NCBI RefSeq assembly: GCF_037102585.1
Contig: NW_027043823.1
Coordinates: forward strand, 1 to 29,318
Direction of reading: 5' to 3'
DNA length: 29,318 bases
Source: Saccharomycopsis crataegensis
Lineage: Eukaryota; Ascomycota; Saccharomycetes; Ascoideales; Saccharomycopsidaceae
In this document: positions 10,501 to 18,733 of the stretch, one piece after another
Layout: every line of letters starts with the position of its first letter
How positions within the stretch are numbered: position 1 is the stretch's first letter
Position numbers and translations under genes: made by a program
The notes under the pieces: model-generated
What the model was told of the DNA's origin: nothing
The model's input: only the letters and a program-made list of their open reading frames with translations
Databases searched by the model: none

Positions 10501-11085
10501 AATTTAGCAAAACCAGTACCAGAGAAATACAAGGCCCACCATCAAAAAATGTTCACTTTTGATTTTAAGAACGGCAGCAAACAGGAACAACTCAAACGAG
10601 ACGTCTCCAAAGCATCAACAACATTGACCAAAATCACATACCCCCTGGAGCCACAACAAAGAAAATTTTGGAAACAGATTAACCAGATCAAAAGGTGGGT
10701 ACCGGGTTCAATGGAGAACCTCCACCTCATGATGTTGGGGCTCACATTGTTCAAATCAACAAATTCCCGTTGCCATGTTTGTAATTTTCCTCCAGAAAAT
10801 TGGAACACCAACCCCAGGGATCCTGACCATATCAAGGAAGCCTACATCACCCATTACTACATAAATTGCACAGTATCAAGAAACTTATGGAAAATATTAA
10901 AAATGGGAATATCTCAAACATGGGATAACATCATATTGCATCAACATCAGAAACAAACTATGATAAAATTGGATCGCTTCGCTTATTACATTGAAAAATA
11001 TAATAGGGTACGAAGGTCAAATAATGCAGATTGGACTAATCAATCAATGAAAACATTATTATATCTTATTACAGCGGTCTACTAA
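7527..11085 (+). CDS. LINE E ORF2, endonuclease-reverse transcriptase (one frameshift)
   Basis: The enzyme for target-primed reverse transcription. The N-terminal APE-like endonuclease shows SQNIQ, FFQEL, GGDFNN, RRLDRFYIS and STHDEIS. The reverse transcriptase follows with NYRPISLINTN, TGFVPGR, DFQKAFDSI, LQGNPISPS and AFADDVTIF (FADD near residue 675). A C-terminal C-x2-C...H-x4-C finger (CHVC...HYYINC, 10772-10869) matches the L1/Zorro plan. The frame breaks near 10465-10490: the first 986 codons end at 10487 and the remainder is in the +1 frame to 11085. The break coincides with three copies of the 7-nt unit GAAGATT, so a single slipped repeat explains it. Without it the protein would be about 1183 aa. 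The start is ATG 7527, 2 nt after the ORF1 stop. Confidence 0.9.
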
Positions 11086-11341
11086 AAAATTAAAATAACC
11101 ATAAAACAAAATAAAAATAAAAATAAAAATAATATTAAAAATAAAAATAAAAATAGTCAATATCTTAAAGGGGGTTTTTAGTGAGTAGAAATCTCACACT
11201 GTTGAATATTAATTTAAAAAAATTGAAATTCTTCGTCTTTTGAAGATTTTCCTCCTCAAAACCAAGAACAAGTTTATATAATTATATACTTATGAGATTT
11301 AATATAAATCGAAATTATTGGAAAAAAAAAAAAAAAAAAAA
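11086..11341 (+). other. LINE E 3' UTR and A tail
   Basis: This begins with AAAAAT/AAAAATAAA-type repeats (11095-11155), then two small potential hairpins: GTGAG with CTCAC around 11181-11197, and TCTTC with GAAGA around 11236-11252. It ends in an A run from 11322. It is not alignable with the 3' UTR of LINEs B and C beyond a short TTATGAGAT stretch. Confidence 0.7.
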
Positions 11342-11346
11342 AGGAT
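11342..11346. repeat. Target-site duplication of LINE E, right copy (AGGAT)
   Basis: AGGAT ends the left LTR piece at 4352-4356 and restarts the LTR here. The first A is ambiguous with the A tail, so the duplication is 4 or 5 bp. Confidence 0.85.
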
Positions 11347-11499
11347 TGATTTAGTATTACTCTCTGAAGAACCAGAGATCATATATATTGAAAACTTTTC
11401 ATAATCGACGACTATAATTATATACTAATGGTTATGAGCTTATGGTTATGAGCACGTGTATCATTGCCTATAACCAATAGCTCAAACCATACTACAACA
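11347..11499 (-). repeat. Gypsy 3' LTR, inner part
   Basis: Together with 4306-4356 this completes a 204-bp LTR with no difference from 16072-16275 that I could find. It ends CAACA at 11499, next to the polypurine tract. Confidence 0.92.
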
Positions 11500-11509
11500 A
11501 TTCCCCCCG
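11500..11509 (-). promoter_or_regulatory. Gypsy polypurine tract
   Basis: On the element's sense strand ACGGGGGGAAT-like purines lie directly against the start of the 3' LTR. This is where plus-strand DNA synthesis is primed in LTR retrotransposons. Confidence 0.75.
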
Positions 11510-14500
11510 TCAAGATCTTCTATTCAAACTTTGAAAGGAACGACCCAACAACGGTTTTCTACAGATAGGAATACTAGAAGAACCATAGAAGTCCTTAATG
11601 GACTCATAGAGGTTCTTCTGTAAACCCAGTGGAACACTATCCACAAAAACATCAACCGGGACCGTAAAGCAATGACCAGGACGAGCCATCCGAAAGGTAA
11701 CATCAAAAGACCTAGTGTCAGGATCATATCCTAAAATACCATTAACCTCAGAAGCTCTAGCTTTAAATTCATTAACAGTCCGGGGAAGATCAATAAAAGC
11801 AGCTTCAGGCACCGAATAAGGACGTAAAAACCTCGCATTAATCACCCTTGATTTAAGGTTTAATATCGGTAAATCAATTTCAAAACTATTCTTGTTAATA
11901 ACCTTGACTACTTTAAAAGGACCAAAATACACATCAGTCACTTTTTTGTATCGAGTACTATTCGTGTACGCTTCGCGATGCACAAGCACGTACTGACCAA
12001 CTGTATAATCATCAAAGCTTGCTCCTGCATTGGCACTTATATTCATCCGGTGCTGATACAGGGATAATTGTTCTGAAACGGCCCAATGAATTGCCCTCAA
12101 TCTCTTCCCCCACTCACTAATCAGGTGATGAGCAATATCAACAACTTGAGGTTCAGACAATTGAAGCAACGGTTGGCGACCAAAAACCGCTTGGAAAGGC
12201 GAAATACCGGTAGCCGAATGAATAGATGAATTGATAGCAGTCTGAGCCACAGCCAAATAACTCAACCAATCACCTTTATTTTCAGAAACAAAAGTACGAA
12301 GGAGCTGTACTACCTTCTTGTTAGCGGCTTCTGCCACACCATTTCCACGAGGGTTGTTAGCAGCCGTGAGATGATACTTAAATCCCATAATCTTCGAAAT
12401 ATCCTTGGCAATGCTATTAGCCCAACGAATATCACGATCAGAACGAATAAAACACGGAATACCATAATACACAAATACATTATGGAACAACACCTTAGCA
12501 ACACCCATTGTATCAATCTGTTTGTTGCATCCAATAAAAATAGAAAATTTCGAAAAATCATCAACAACGGTAAGGATAGCATCACATCCTCCGCATTCCG
12601 GCAATCCAGTAATCATATCAATCAGAATTCTTTGGAAAGTGAATCCTGGAGGATCAACAGCCATAATAGGATGGGAATGGTGTTGGCGTATTTTTGTTCT
12701 CAAACAAGTATCACATCCACCAACTACTGCAGTGACAATCTTCATAAGATTTCGCATATAAAACTTAGAAGATAGCCCGAGGTATAATTGAGTTATCCCA
12801 GCATGCATTCTGCCATGCTCATACTCAATTAACCTACGGGCCCGCAGCGCCCCAACAACCCGGCGCCACGGAGATTGATTGGTACGTCCAAACAATTTAC
12901 CATCAATCAATTTAAAATTCTTCAAAATACCCTGACTCACATCGAGTCTATCACCATTAACATCTTCTTCATCAATTCTCGTTTCTGCGACATCGCTCGC
13001 ATTATCACTTGCTTTATTATCCTTGTCCTCAATTAACCTTAAACTGTTACTAATCTCCGCAAAATACTCATCCGATTCAATCGAAGCCTTGATTTCTGCT
13101 TCAGTTAAATTAACTGCAGGGATTACCGATTCCAAAGCCCCCACATAACGAGAGAGGTAATCAGCTAACTCATTTGTTGTACCCTTGACATATTCTAACA
13201 CAATATCAAACTCAGCGAGTTTAGTAATCCATCTTTTAACCCTGTCATTTTCAGCTTCCTTATTTCCTTTAAGCAACACCGACAAGGATTGGTGATCAGT
13301 CTTTACCACAATTCTATGACCAAATATCAAATGGGCCGTCTTGTCTAATAAGTAGACAACGGCTAAAAGTTCTTTATCTCTAATTGGATAATTCTTTTCG
13401 TGGATTGAAAGGCTCCGCAGGTAATAACCAACAATTTGCAGCTCATCGGACCCAGGGATTAACTGTTTCAATACCCCCCCAATTGCAATTCCTGAAGCAT
13501 CGGACTCAATTACAAATACAGTAGCGGGATCGGTCGAAAGTGGAACACTTAGTACCTTGGTTTCCAACAAGGCTTGCTTCAAAGAAGCGAACCTTTTGGA
13601 AACTGTCTCCATATCCCATTCGAGATTTTTGGAGACAAATTGGTAAAGTTCAACCACTAAGTCCGAATAGCTGGCAACGAAATGACGGAAATAATTCGTG
13701 AATCCAAGAGTTTTCTGCAACTCCTTGGCATTCACAGGGGTCTTCAATTTCCGAATTACTTCCCTAGTATCATCAGGGATTTCAACTCCATCCGGACCAA
13801 TTTCCCAACCAAGAAAGCGAACCTTAGAGCTCATAAAACTGCATTTCAGCCTTTTCAAAAACAACTTGTTCTCCCGACACACATCAAAAAACTGCTTGAG
13901 CAAACCCAAATGCTCTTCCCTGTTTGGCGACGCCAAGAGAACATCATCAACATAATTACGGGCAGTTGAAAGGTGTGATATTTTCTTGGCTAAGTATGAT
14001 TGTAGGTGTGAAGGGGCTGATGTGAGTCCGAAGGGTAATCTCAAGTACTCGTACTTGAGCCCTTCAAACTCAAAAGCCGTGAATCTACTAGAATTCTCAT
14101 CGAGGGTAAGTTGATGAAAGCCTTTCGTTAAATCCACGGTTGAGAACACCTTATTGGCCAGAAAGATCTGGATCAATTCATCGTAACTGGGAAGGTTCTG
14201 ATTAAACCTTTTCAATAAAAGGTTGATTTGACGAAAATCAATAACCAAACGAATCTCCCCAGTCTTCTTCTTGACAACTAGAAAAGGTGAAGAATAAGGC
14301 GAGTTAGAGGGTTGAATAAGTTTAGAATCAACCATACGCCTAATATGATTTCTAACCTCATGCAAAAGAGCAATCTTAACCTTCGGAATATACGGGGTCG
14401 TTGGAACTTCTTCCGACATCGGTTCAAGCCTGATATTATCTGCCCCCCGAGACTCAACAACTTGATTAATCCCAAGCTTCTCCGCAAAAATATCCGCATA

Positions 14501-15979
14501 ATCAAACAACAATTTCTCTAATCTAGGATCGTCTATCTCAACAGGACCCAGGCTAAGAGCAGCCATAGCACTAATACTTTCAATAGATTTCTCATCCAAA
14601 TCGTCCACCCCCACATCTCCCACAGTAAGATTAGCAAAATCAATAAGATGGGCATATTCTCTAATGAATGGAAGCCCCACAATAACAGTAGGTGAAACAA
14701 TCGGGTGCACATAACAACGGATCTTCACAACAGTATGGTTAAATGTAACAGGGATAATCACATACCTGTCTACCGCATCATACTGATTAGTTGCAGTCTT
14801 GATTGTTCTTGGGCTAATCCTAGTAAGATCGGCACTATCATAACCGAGCTTAGGCAAAATCGACGGATTCACAAAACTGTAACTCGCCCCAGAGTCAATA
14901 AGAGCTTTGGTAACAAACCCAGCAGGTCCCATAGTAACAGGAACCTTGAAAGCAACAACATCCTCATATGGAACTGCATGGTCCTCCTCTTGGACGCAAT
15001 CCATAAGGTGAGCCAAACGAGCACCAGACCCACCACCACCACGGCGAGGGCAGTCCATGCTCTGATGTCCGTGTCCTTTACACTGGAAACAATTTCCAAG
15101 AATAAGCAACAGCCTCACCTCCTCCTGGGTGAGATTAAATTTCTTGCAGAGGGCGGCAATCTTACCACTAGACTTGCGAGGATATGAGTTTCCCCGAGAA
15201 CTTGGTACTGATTGCAAAGCATCCAATTCCATTGGCATCGGACCACCTCTATCCATAGGCGAAAACGTAGACGGCATAGGGATAGTCAGAGTATGGATGG
15301 TTCTTTCAGTAAGATCATTAATACTAAGTGCATGAGAAATCACATCATCTAATTTCTCATAAATGCGTCCTGCATCTGCAATGTGCTTCTGCAAACGCGG
15401 GTCCAAGGAATCGATAAAACGATTAATTTTTGAACGTTCTGACCAATCTGGAATGTACACAACATTCGCTTGAAACTCAGCAACGTGGGACAGAAGCGCT
15501 TTTCCTTTTTGCGCAATTGTCCACAATGTTCTTTCCAAAATGTCAACCATATCAACTCTAGAAAAGTGCGCAAGCACTTGCGCCTTAAAGGCTCTATAAG
15601 AGATATCTGACGGCAAGGAGTCAGAAAAAGAAGAAAAACTTCTAAAAGTATCTTGAGCCACGTTTCTCACGATAAAACTCATCTTATACTTGTCATTCCA
15701 ATTAAGTGGCATCTGGTGTTCTGCATACTGGAAGAAGTCATGCAATGCCATGGGAGTGCGGGCAAGCATCCCTGTACTAAACGGCTTTCCGTTAAACTTG
15801 ACCTCCATAGGGTCTAACACGCGACCGGCCTTCTCTTTACCGTGAAGCATTTCAACGAGCTCCATGAGCAACAGACGATTAGAATCGTCCAACGGTCCAC
15901 CCGGCATACTCATCTCGTTTTCTTCGCCTGAATAATTATCTTCTTCGTCTGAGCTAGGGCTTAAACCAAATACAGTCAT
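11510..15979 (-). CDS. Ty3/gypsy Gag-Pol polyprotein, 1489 aa, single frame
   Basis: One open frame holds every domain in Ty3 order. Gag is about 60-250 with a CCHC knuckle CFQCKGHGHQSMDC (297-310). The protease has DSGAS (362-366). The reverse transcriptase runs about 555-730 with YVDD (676-679), and RNase H has SDAS (827) and TDHQS (894). The integrase has a zinc domain H1055/H1059/C1089/C1092, acidic residues D1121, D1181 and E1217, and a GPF motif near 1353. The last ~80 residues (from about 1410) have a pattern faintly like a chromodomain. Ty3 itself separates gag and pol by a frameshift; here they are fused, so Gag:Pol ratio must be set in another way. The frame appears whole. Confidence 0.95.
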   Translation of the reverse strand: MTVFGLSPSSDEEDNYSGEENEMSMPGGPLDDSNRLLLMELVEMLHGKEKAGRVLDPMEVKFNGKPFSTGMLARTPMALHDFFQYAEHQMPLNWNDKYKMSFIVRNVAQDTFRSFSSFSDSLPSDISYRAFKAQVLAHFSRVDMVDILERTLWTIAQKGKALLSHVAEFQANVVYIPDWSERSKINRFIDSLDPRLQKHIADAGRIYEKLDDVISHALSINDLTERTIHTLTIPMPSTFSPMDRGGPMPMELDALQSVPSSRGNSYPRKSSGKIAALCKKFNLTQEEVRLLLILGNCFQCKGHGHQSMDCPRRGGGGSGARLAHLMDCVQEEDHAVPYEDVVAFKVPVTMGPAGFVTKALIDSGASYSFVNPSILPKLGYDSADLTRISPRTIKTATNQYDAVDRYVIIPVTFNHTVVKIRCYVHPIVSPTVIVGLPFIREYAHLIDFANLTVGDVGVDDLDEKSIESISAMAALSLGPVEIDDPRLEKLLFDYADIFAEKLGINQVVESRGADNIRLEPMSEEVPTTPYIPKVKIALLHEVRNHIRRMVDSKLIQPSNSPYSSPFLVVKKKTGEIRLVIDFRQINLLLKRFNQNLPSYDELIQIFLANKVFSTVDLTKGFHQLTLDENSSRFTAFEFEGLKYEYLRLPFGLTSAPSHLQSYLAKKISHLSTARNYVDDVLLASPNREEHLGLLKQFFDVCRENKLFLKRLKCSFMSSKVRFLGWEIGPDGVEIPDDTREVIRKLKTPVNAKELQKTLGFTNYFRHFVASYSDLVVELYQFVSKNLEWDMETVSKRFASLKQALLETKVLSVPLSTDPATVFVIESDASGIAIGGVLKQLIPGSDELQIVGYYLRSLSIHEKNYPIRDKELLAVVYLLDKTAHLIFGHRIVVKTDHQSLSVLLKGNKEAENDRVKRWITKLAEFDIVLEYVKGTTNELADYLSRYVGALESVIPAVNLTEAEIKASIESDEYFAEISNSLRLIEDKDNKASDNASDVAETRIDEEDVNGDRLDVSQGILKNFKLIDGKLFGRTNQSPWRRVVGALRARRLIEYEHGRMHAGITQLYLGLSSKFYMRNLMKIVTAVVGGCDTCLRTKIRQHHSHPIMAVDPPGFTFQRILIDMITGLPECGGCDAILTVVDDFSKFSIFIGCNKQIDTMGVAKVLFHNVFVYYGIPCFIRSDRDIRWANSIAKDISKIMGFKYHLTAANNPRGNGVAEAANKKVVQLLRTFVSENKGDWLSYLAVAQTAINSSIHSATGISPFQAVFGRQPLLQLSEPQVVDIAHHLISEWGKRLRAIHWAVSEQLSLYQHRMNISANAGASFDDYTVGQYVLVHREAYTNSTRYKKVTDVYFGPFKVVKVINKNSFEIDLPILNLKSRVINARFLRPYSVPEAAFIDLPRTVNEFKARASEVNGILGYDPDTRSFDVTFRMARPGHCFTVPVDVFVDSVPLGLQKNLYESIKDFYGSSSIPICRKPLLGRSFQSLNRRS

Positions 15980-16051
15980 ACACTAGGATAACCAAGCTAT
16001 GCTATTAAACGACAACAGAAGTTTATAATCAGTGGAGTCTGTAAAACTAAA

Positions 16052-16069
16052 AACCTAGTGGTGCTACCA
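16052..16069 (-). promoter_or_regulatory. Gypsy primer binding site, probably initiator tRNA-Met
   Basis: Two nt inside the 5' LTR the sense strand starts TGGTAGCACCACTAGGTT. Its complement ends in ...GTGGTGCTACCA, which matches the 3' end of yeast initiator tRNA-Met at about 15 of 18 positions as I recall that tRNA. The initiator tRNA of this host would decide it. Confidence 0.7.
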
Positions 16070-16071
16070 AT

Positions 16072-16275
16072 TGTTATATTACGATGCGACTATACTAGAT
16101 GTAGTTAGTCACGGGTTAGGATTGATTTAGTATTACTCTCTGAAGAACCAGAGATCATATATATTGAAAACTTTTCATAATCGACGACTATAATTATATA
16201 CTAATGGTTATGAGCTTATGGTTATGAGCACGTGTATCATTGCCTATAACCAATAGCTCAAACCATACTACAACA
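16072..16275 (-). repeat. Gypsy 5' LTR (204 bp) with promoter motifs
   Basis: The intact LTR runs from TGTTATATT to CTACAACA on the plus strand. Read in sense it holds CACGTG (16229-16234 in plus coordinates), two copies of GCTCATAACC about 14 bp apart, then a TATATAAT box (about 16188-16204). This order is that of a Pol II promoter: E-box, repeat pair, TATA. The other copy of the LTR is identical. Confidence 0.92.
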
Positions 16276-16280
16276 CGTTT
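16276..16280. repeat. Target-site duplication of the gypsy element, right copy (CGTTT)
   Basis: CGTTT follows the LTR end and matches 4301-4305. It overlaps the first bases of the LINE C leader, which shows the gypsy element landed at the extreme 5' edge of LINE C. Confidence 0.9.
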
Positions 16281-16382
16281 GTTGTTACAATCAGTGTGCA
16301 AGGGCACACTAGATTCTGGAATCAAGTCAATAAAAAAAAAATTAAAAAAAAAAAAAGTGATAAAAAAAAAAAATCAAAAAAA
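16278..16382 (+). other. LINE C leader with 5' hairpin
   Basis: The leader carries a perfect 7-bp stem AGTGTGC/GCACACT with loop AAGG at 16293-16310, followed by an A-rich stretch up to the ORF1 ATG at 16383. LINE D has the same leader, with two of the seven pairs lost. The frame upstream of the ATG is open but I take ATG 16383 as the start, because the first residues that align with LINE D ORF1 follow it. Confidence 0.7.
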
Positions 16383-18728
16383 ATGAGTATTAATAATACC
16401 AAAAGAATTCCAAAGCCTTCTAACTACTCCACTGATCCAACAAATGATCCTCCTTCTCAAGAAACCCTGGTTTCTTCTGATATTATCGTTGACTTAGATC
16501 ATGCAAATCCCAACGCAACCGATCAAAACAATGTAAACAAACACGGAAATGAACCACATTCAGACGAAGAAATCACTGAGGAAGATGACAATACTTTTTT
16601 AAGTACTGCTGAAACCTTTGCAACCCCATCTAATACCATAAATGAGGCCTCTAATGCTGATTCTGATGTTGATATTGCCCACCGCCCAGCCCTGGAAATT
16701 AATGTTTCTCCAGTTGATTGCGATCGCAATCTTGACAGTGCAGGTGACACTAGCGTCGACATGCATATGTCAAATCAAGCCACCATTGAATCTCAAGGAG
16801 ATTCACAACCTTCTGTTTCTATTGATTTTGTTACTGAAAACTCTGAAAACCAAAAAAAAATTGAAAACAACAAAACCCAAAAAAACTCTGAAAACCAAAA
16901 AACCCCAAAAAAAACTAACCCAGCCCCAGTTGCTGCTTTCAGCAGATCCTACGCCCAAATCGCCTCGGGCTCTAAAGGCGCATCCCAACAGGGGACCCTG
17001 ATTATGAATACCACCTCCACTTTTCAAAATGTTTTAGCCAAATTCGAAAGAGTTTTTAAATGGGCTAAATATCTCAAATCAATCAAGTTCGAACACCAAG
17101 ATGTCCTTGAATATGCCATTAAGGAAAAGGGCATGAGGGGATCACTTTTCGGATTTGACACACAAAAAGTGGAAAATGTTGAAGAGAAATATCAAGAATT
17201 TGTCAAAATCTACACCATTGAAAAGTTTTTCAAATTTTATACAAATTCCCATTTAATTAATGAATTCTCAAGATTGAAACAATCTAATATTGCAGAGGAG
17301 GATTACATTAAATTTATTATGAGCCATCAAGATAAACAAAAAATCATGATGTCATTTATTATCCCACCTGAAGTCTACCGGAAGTATGAACTTGATGATC
17401 ATTTGAGTTCAATAAAGGATGCCTTCCAAAAATTAATCGATGTTAAATTAACCAACATTGAAACTGATTTGAATGATAATGATGATATCAACTTCATCAA
17501 GAAAGCTTTAATTGAAGCTCAAAACTACTTGTTTATTTCAAATGAAACTATTTGTCTCAAATCCTCACTTATCCCAATATTGAAAGGTCAATTACAAACT
17601 AAGAATGAAAAGTTACGTAATGCATTTATTGATTTTGTCACTAGCCATTTAAGTGTTGACATTGAACAATCCACTTACAAGCCACGCATCAATATCAATA
17701 AGAATGATAAAGAAATCCAATTGATTGAGATAACAGCCTTGGAAACAACCCCTGACTATTTTGTCGATGCTACCATCAAGCAAGCGCTTGACCTAGCCCA
17801 AATTGAACCAACATCATTCTCAGTGATTAAAAGTGACATGACTAAAAGACCTAACGAGGAGCTTAAAAATCGTTACATTTATGGTTACTTGGAAATGGAA
17901 CCAGGAAAACAAATCCCGGTTATTCACCAAGACAACATTGTTTCTAAAGTTATTACTAAATGCTTACACTGTATCAATTGTGGTTCAAGAGAACACACCA
18001 GATACAATTGCAAGCAAGCATCTTGCGCGATTTGCAAAAAGCCTAGCCATGTAGCTAAAGACTGTTACTTTAAGCGGCCAAAGAAAAATGTTACAGATGA
18101 TCGTCATGAGAACCCCAAACAGAAGCAAAATCAACCACCAGTGATTGAAGTTCCTTCTACCGAGTTCACCATGGTTCATGGTTCATCTAGATCCAGACAG
18201 TCAAAACCACCACAAAATGAACTGAGCAATTTATGGAAGAATCCATTCCATCAATTGGGATTAATATCCAAAGAAAGAGATGATGATTATGAAAATATCC
18301 AAACTACCACACCAGCTATCAACAGAAAGCATCAAATCACCCCTCCTCCGGTTAATCAAGTTAGAAAGGCCTCCAAAAAGAAGGCATCCGTCAAACCAAA
18401 GAAAATCCTTCAAAGGGAGAAACCATCAGTGACATCAAAACTGGCACAAACTGGCTCTAAAGAGCCAACCCTGTCTGAATCAAGTGCAGAACCTGATAAT
18501 GATAATGACGAAGAATATGATGAGGAGTATGAAAATGATGGAGAATACATCTATGATGCAAAAGACGAATATGAGGATTCAGAAGAATATGAGGAGGATG
18601 AAATGCTACTGGGTGATGAAATTCCAGTACATGAGAAAACAGAATTAACAACAACCAATGATGATTTGTCAACTCTGGAAGCTGATGCAACCAGAAACAA
18701 ACAGACAAATCAAAATTCCAATCAATAA
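16383..18728 (+). CDS. LINE C ORF1, gag-like nucleic-acid-binding protein, 781 aa
   Basis: Layout as in LINE E ORF1, with clear but low similarity, and much closer to LINE D ORF1. The acidic N-terminus includes YSTDPTNDPP and SDEEIT blocks shared with D. An N/K/Q/E-rich run (about 150-180) leads to SRSYAQIASG. The main folded region begins FQNVLAKFERVFKWAKYLK and includes DVLEYAI. Two zinc knuckles (CINCGSREHTRYNC and CAICKKPSHVAKDC) lie at about 525-560. A basic, Pro-rich linker is followed by a Glu/Asp/Tyr-rich acidic tail (about 695-760). It likely binds element RNA. It ends 5 nt before the ORF2 ATG. Confidence 0.9.
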   Translation: MSINNTKRIPKPSNYSTDPTNDPPSQETLVSSDIIVDLDHANPNATDQNNVNKHGNEPHSDEEITEEDDNTFLSTAETFATPSNTINEASNADSDVDIAHRPALEINVSPVDCDRNLDSAGDTSVDMHMSNQATIESQGDSQPSVSIDFVTENSENQKKIENNKTQKNSENQKTPKKTNPAPVAAFSRSYAQIASGSKGASQQGTLIMNTTSTFQNVLAKFERVFKWAKYLKSIKFEHQDVLEYAIKEKGMRGSLFGFDTQKVENVEEKYQEFVKIYTIEKFFKFYTNSHLINEFSRLKQSNIAEEDYIKFIMSHQDKQKIMMSFIIPPEVYRKYELDDHLSSIKDAFQKLIDVKLTNIETDLNDNDDINFIKKALIEAQNYLFISNETICLKSSLIPILKGQLQTKNEKLRNAFIDFVTSHLSVDIEQSTYKPRININKNDKEIQLIEITALETTPDYFVDATIKQALDLAQIEPTSFSVIKSDMTKRPNEELKNRYIYGYLEMEPGKQIPVIHQDNIVSKVITKCLHCINCGSREHTRYNCKQASCAICKKPSHVAKDCYFKRPKKNVTDDRHENPKQKQNQPPVIEVPSTEFTMVHGSSRSRQSKPPQNELSNLWKNPFHQLGLISKERDDDYENIQTTTPAINRKHQITPPPVNQVRKASKKKASVKPKKILQREKPSVTSKLAQTGSKEPTLSESSAEPDNDNDEEYDEEYENDGEYIYDAKDEYEDSEEYEEDEMLLGDEIPVHEKTELTTTNDDLSTLEADATRNKQTNQNSNQ

Positions 18729-18733
18729 ACATA

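Larger units (their letters stand above)
4357..11341 (+). mobile_element. LINE E, full-length L1/Zorro-like non-LTR retrotransposon
   Basis: A complete non-LTR element of about 6.98 kb: long A-rich 5' leader, ORF1 (gag-like, zinc knuckles), ORF2 (endonuclease, reverse transcriptase, zinc finger), 3' UTR and an A tail of about 20. Its edges are defined by the LTR it interrupts: the LTR sequence stops at 4356 and resumes at 11347, with AGGAT duplicated on both sides. It belongs to a different subfamily from LINEs B, C and D (different leader and 3' UTR, clearly divergent proteins) but shares their architecture. Since it sits in a gypsy element whose LTRs are identical, it is one of the youngest events here. 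Confidence 0.93.
4306..16275 (-). mobile_element. Ty3/gypsy-like LTR retrotransposon with LINE E nested in its 3' LTR
   Basis: Two LTRs of 204 bp bound one long gag-pol frame, read on the minus strand. The right LTR (16072-16275) is the 5' LTR. The left one is split by LINE E into 4306-4356 and 11347-11499. I found no difference between the two LTRs by eye, so the insertion is very recent. A primer binding site, a polypurine tract and a CGTTT target duplication are all present, and the element looks whole apart from the LINE in its LTR. It lies 12 nt upstream of tRNA-Glu, the position favoured by Ty3-type integrases that recognise Pol III initiation factors (established for Ty3, inferred here). 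Confidence 0.93.

Noticed and set aside
12371-12775. 134-codon frame antisense to the gypsy integrase, and similar antisense frames at 14312-15187
   Set aside because: Shadows of the long gag-pol frame; no features of their own.
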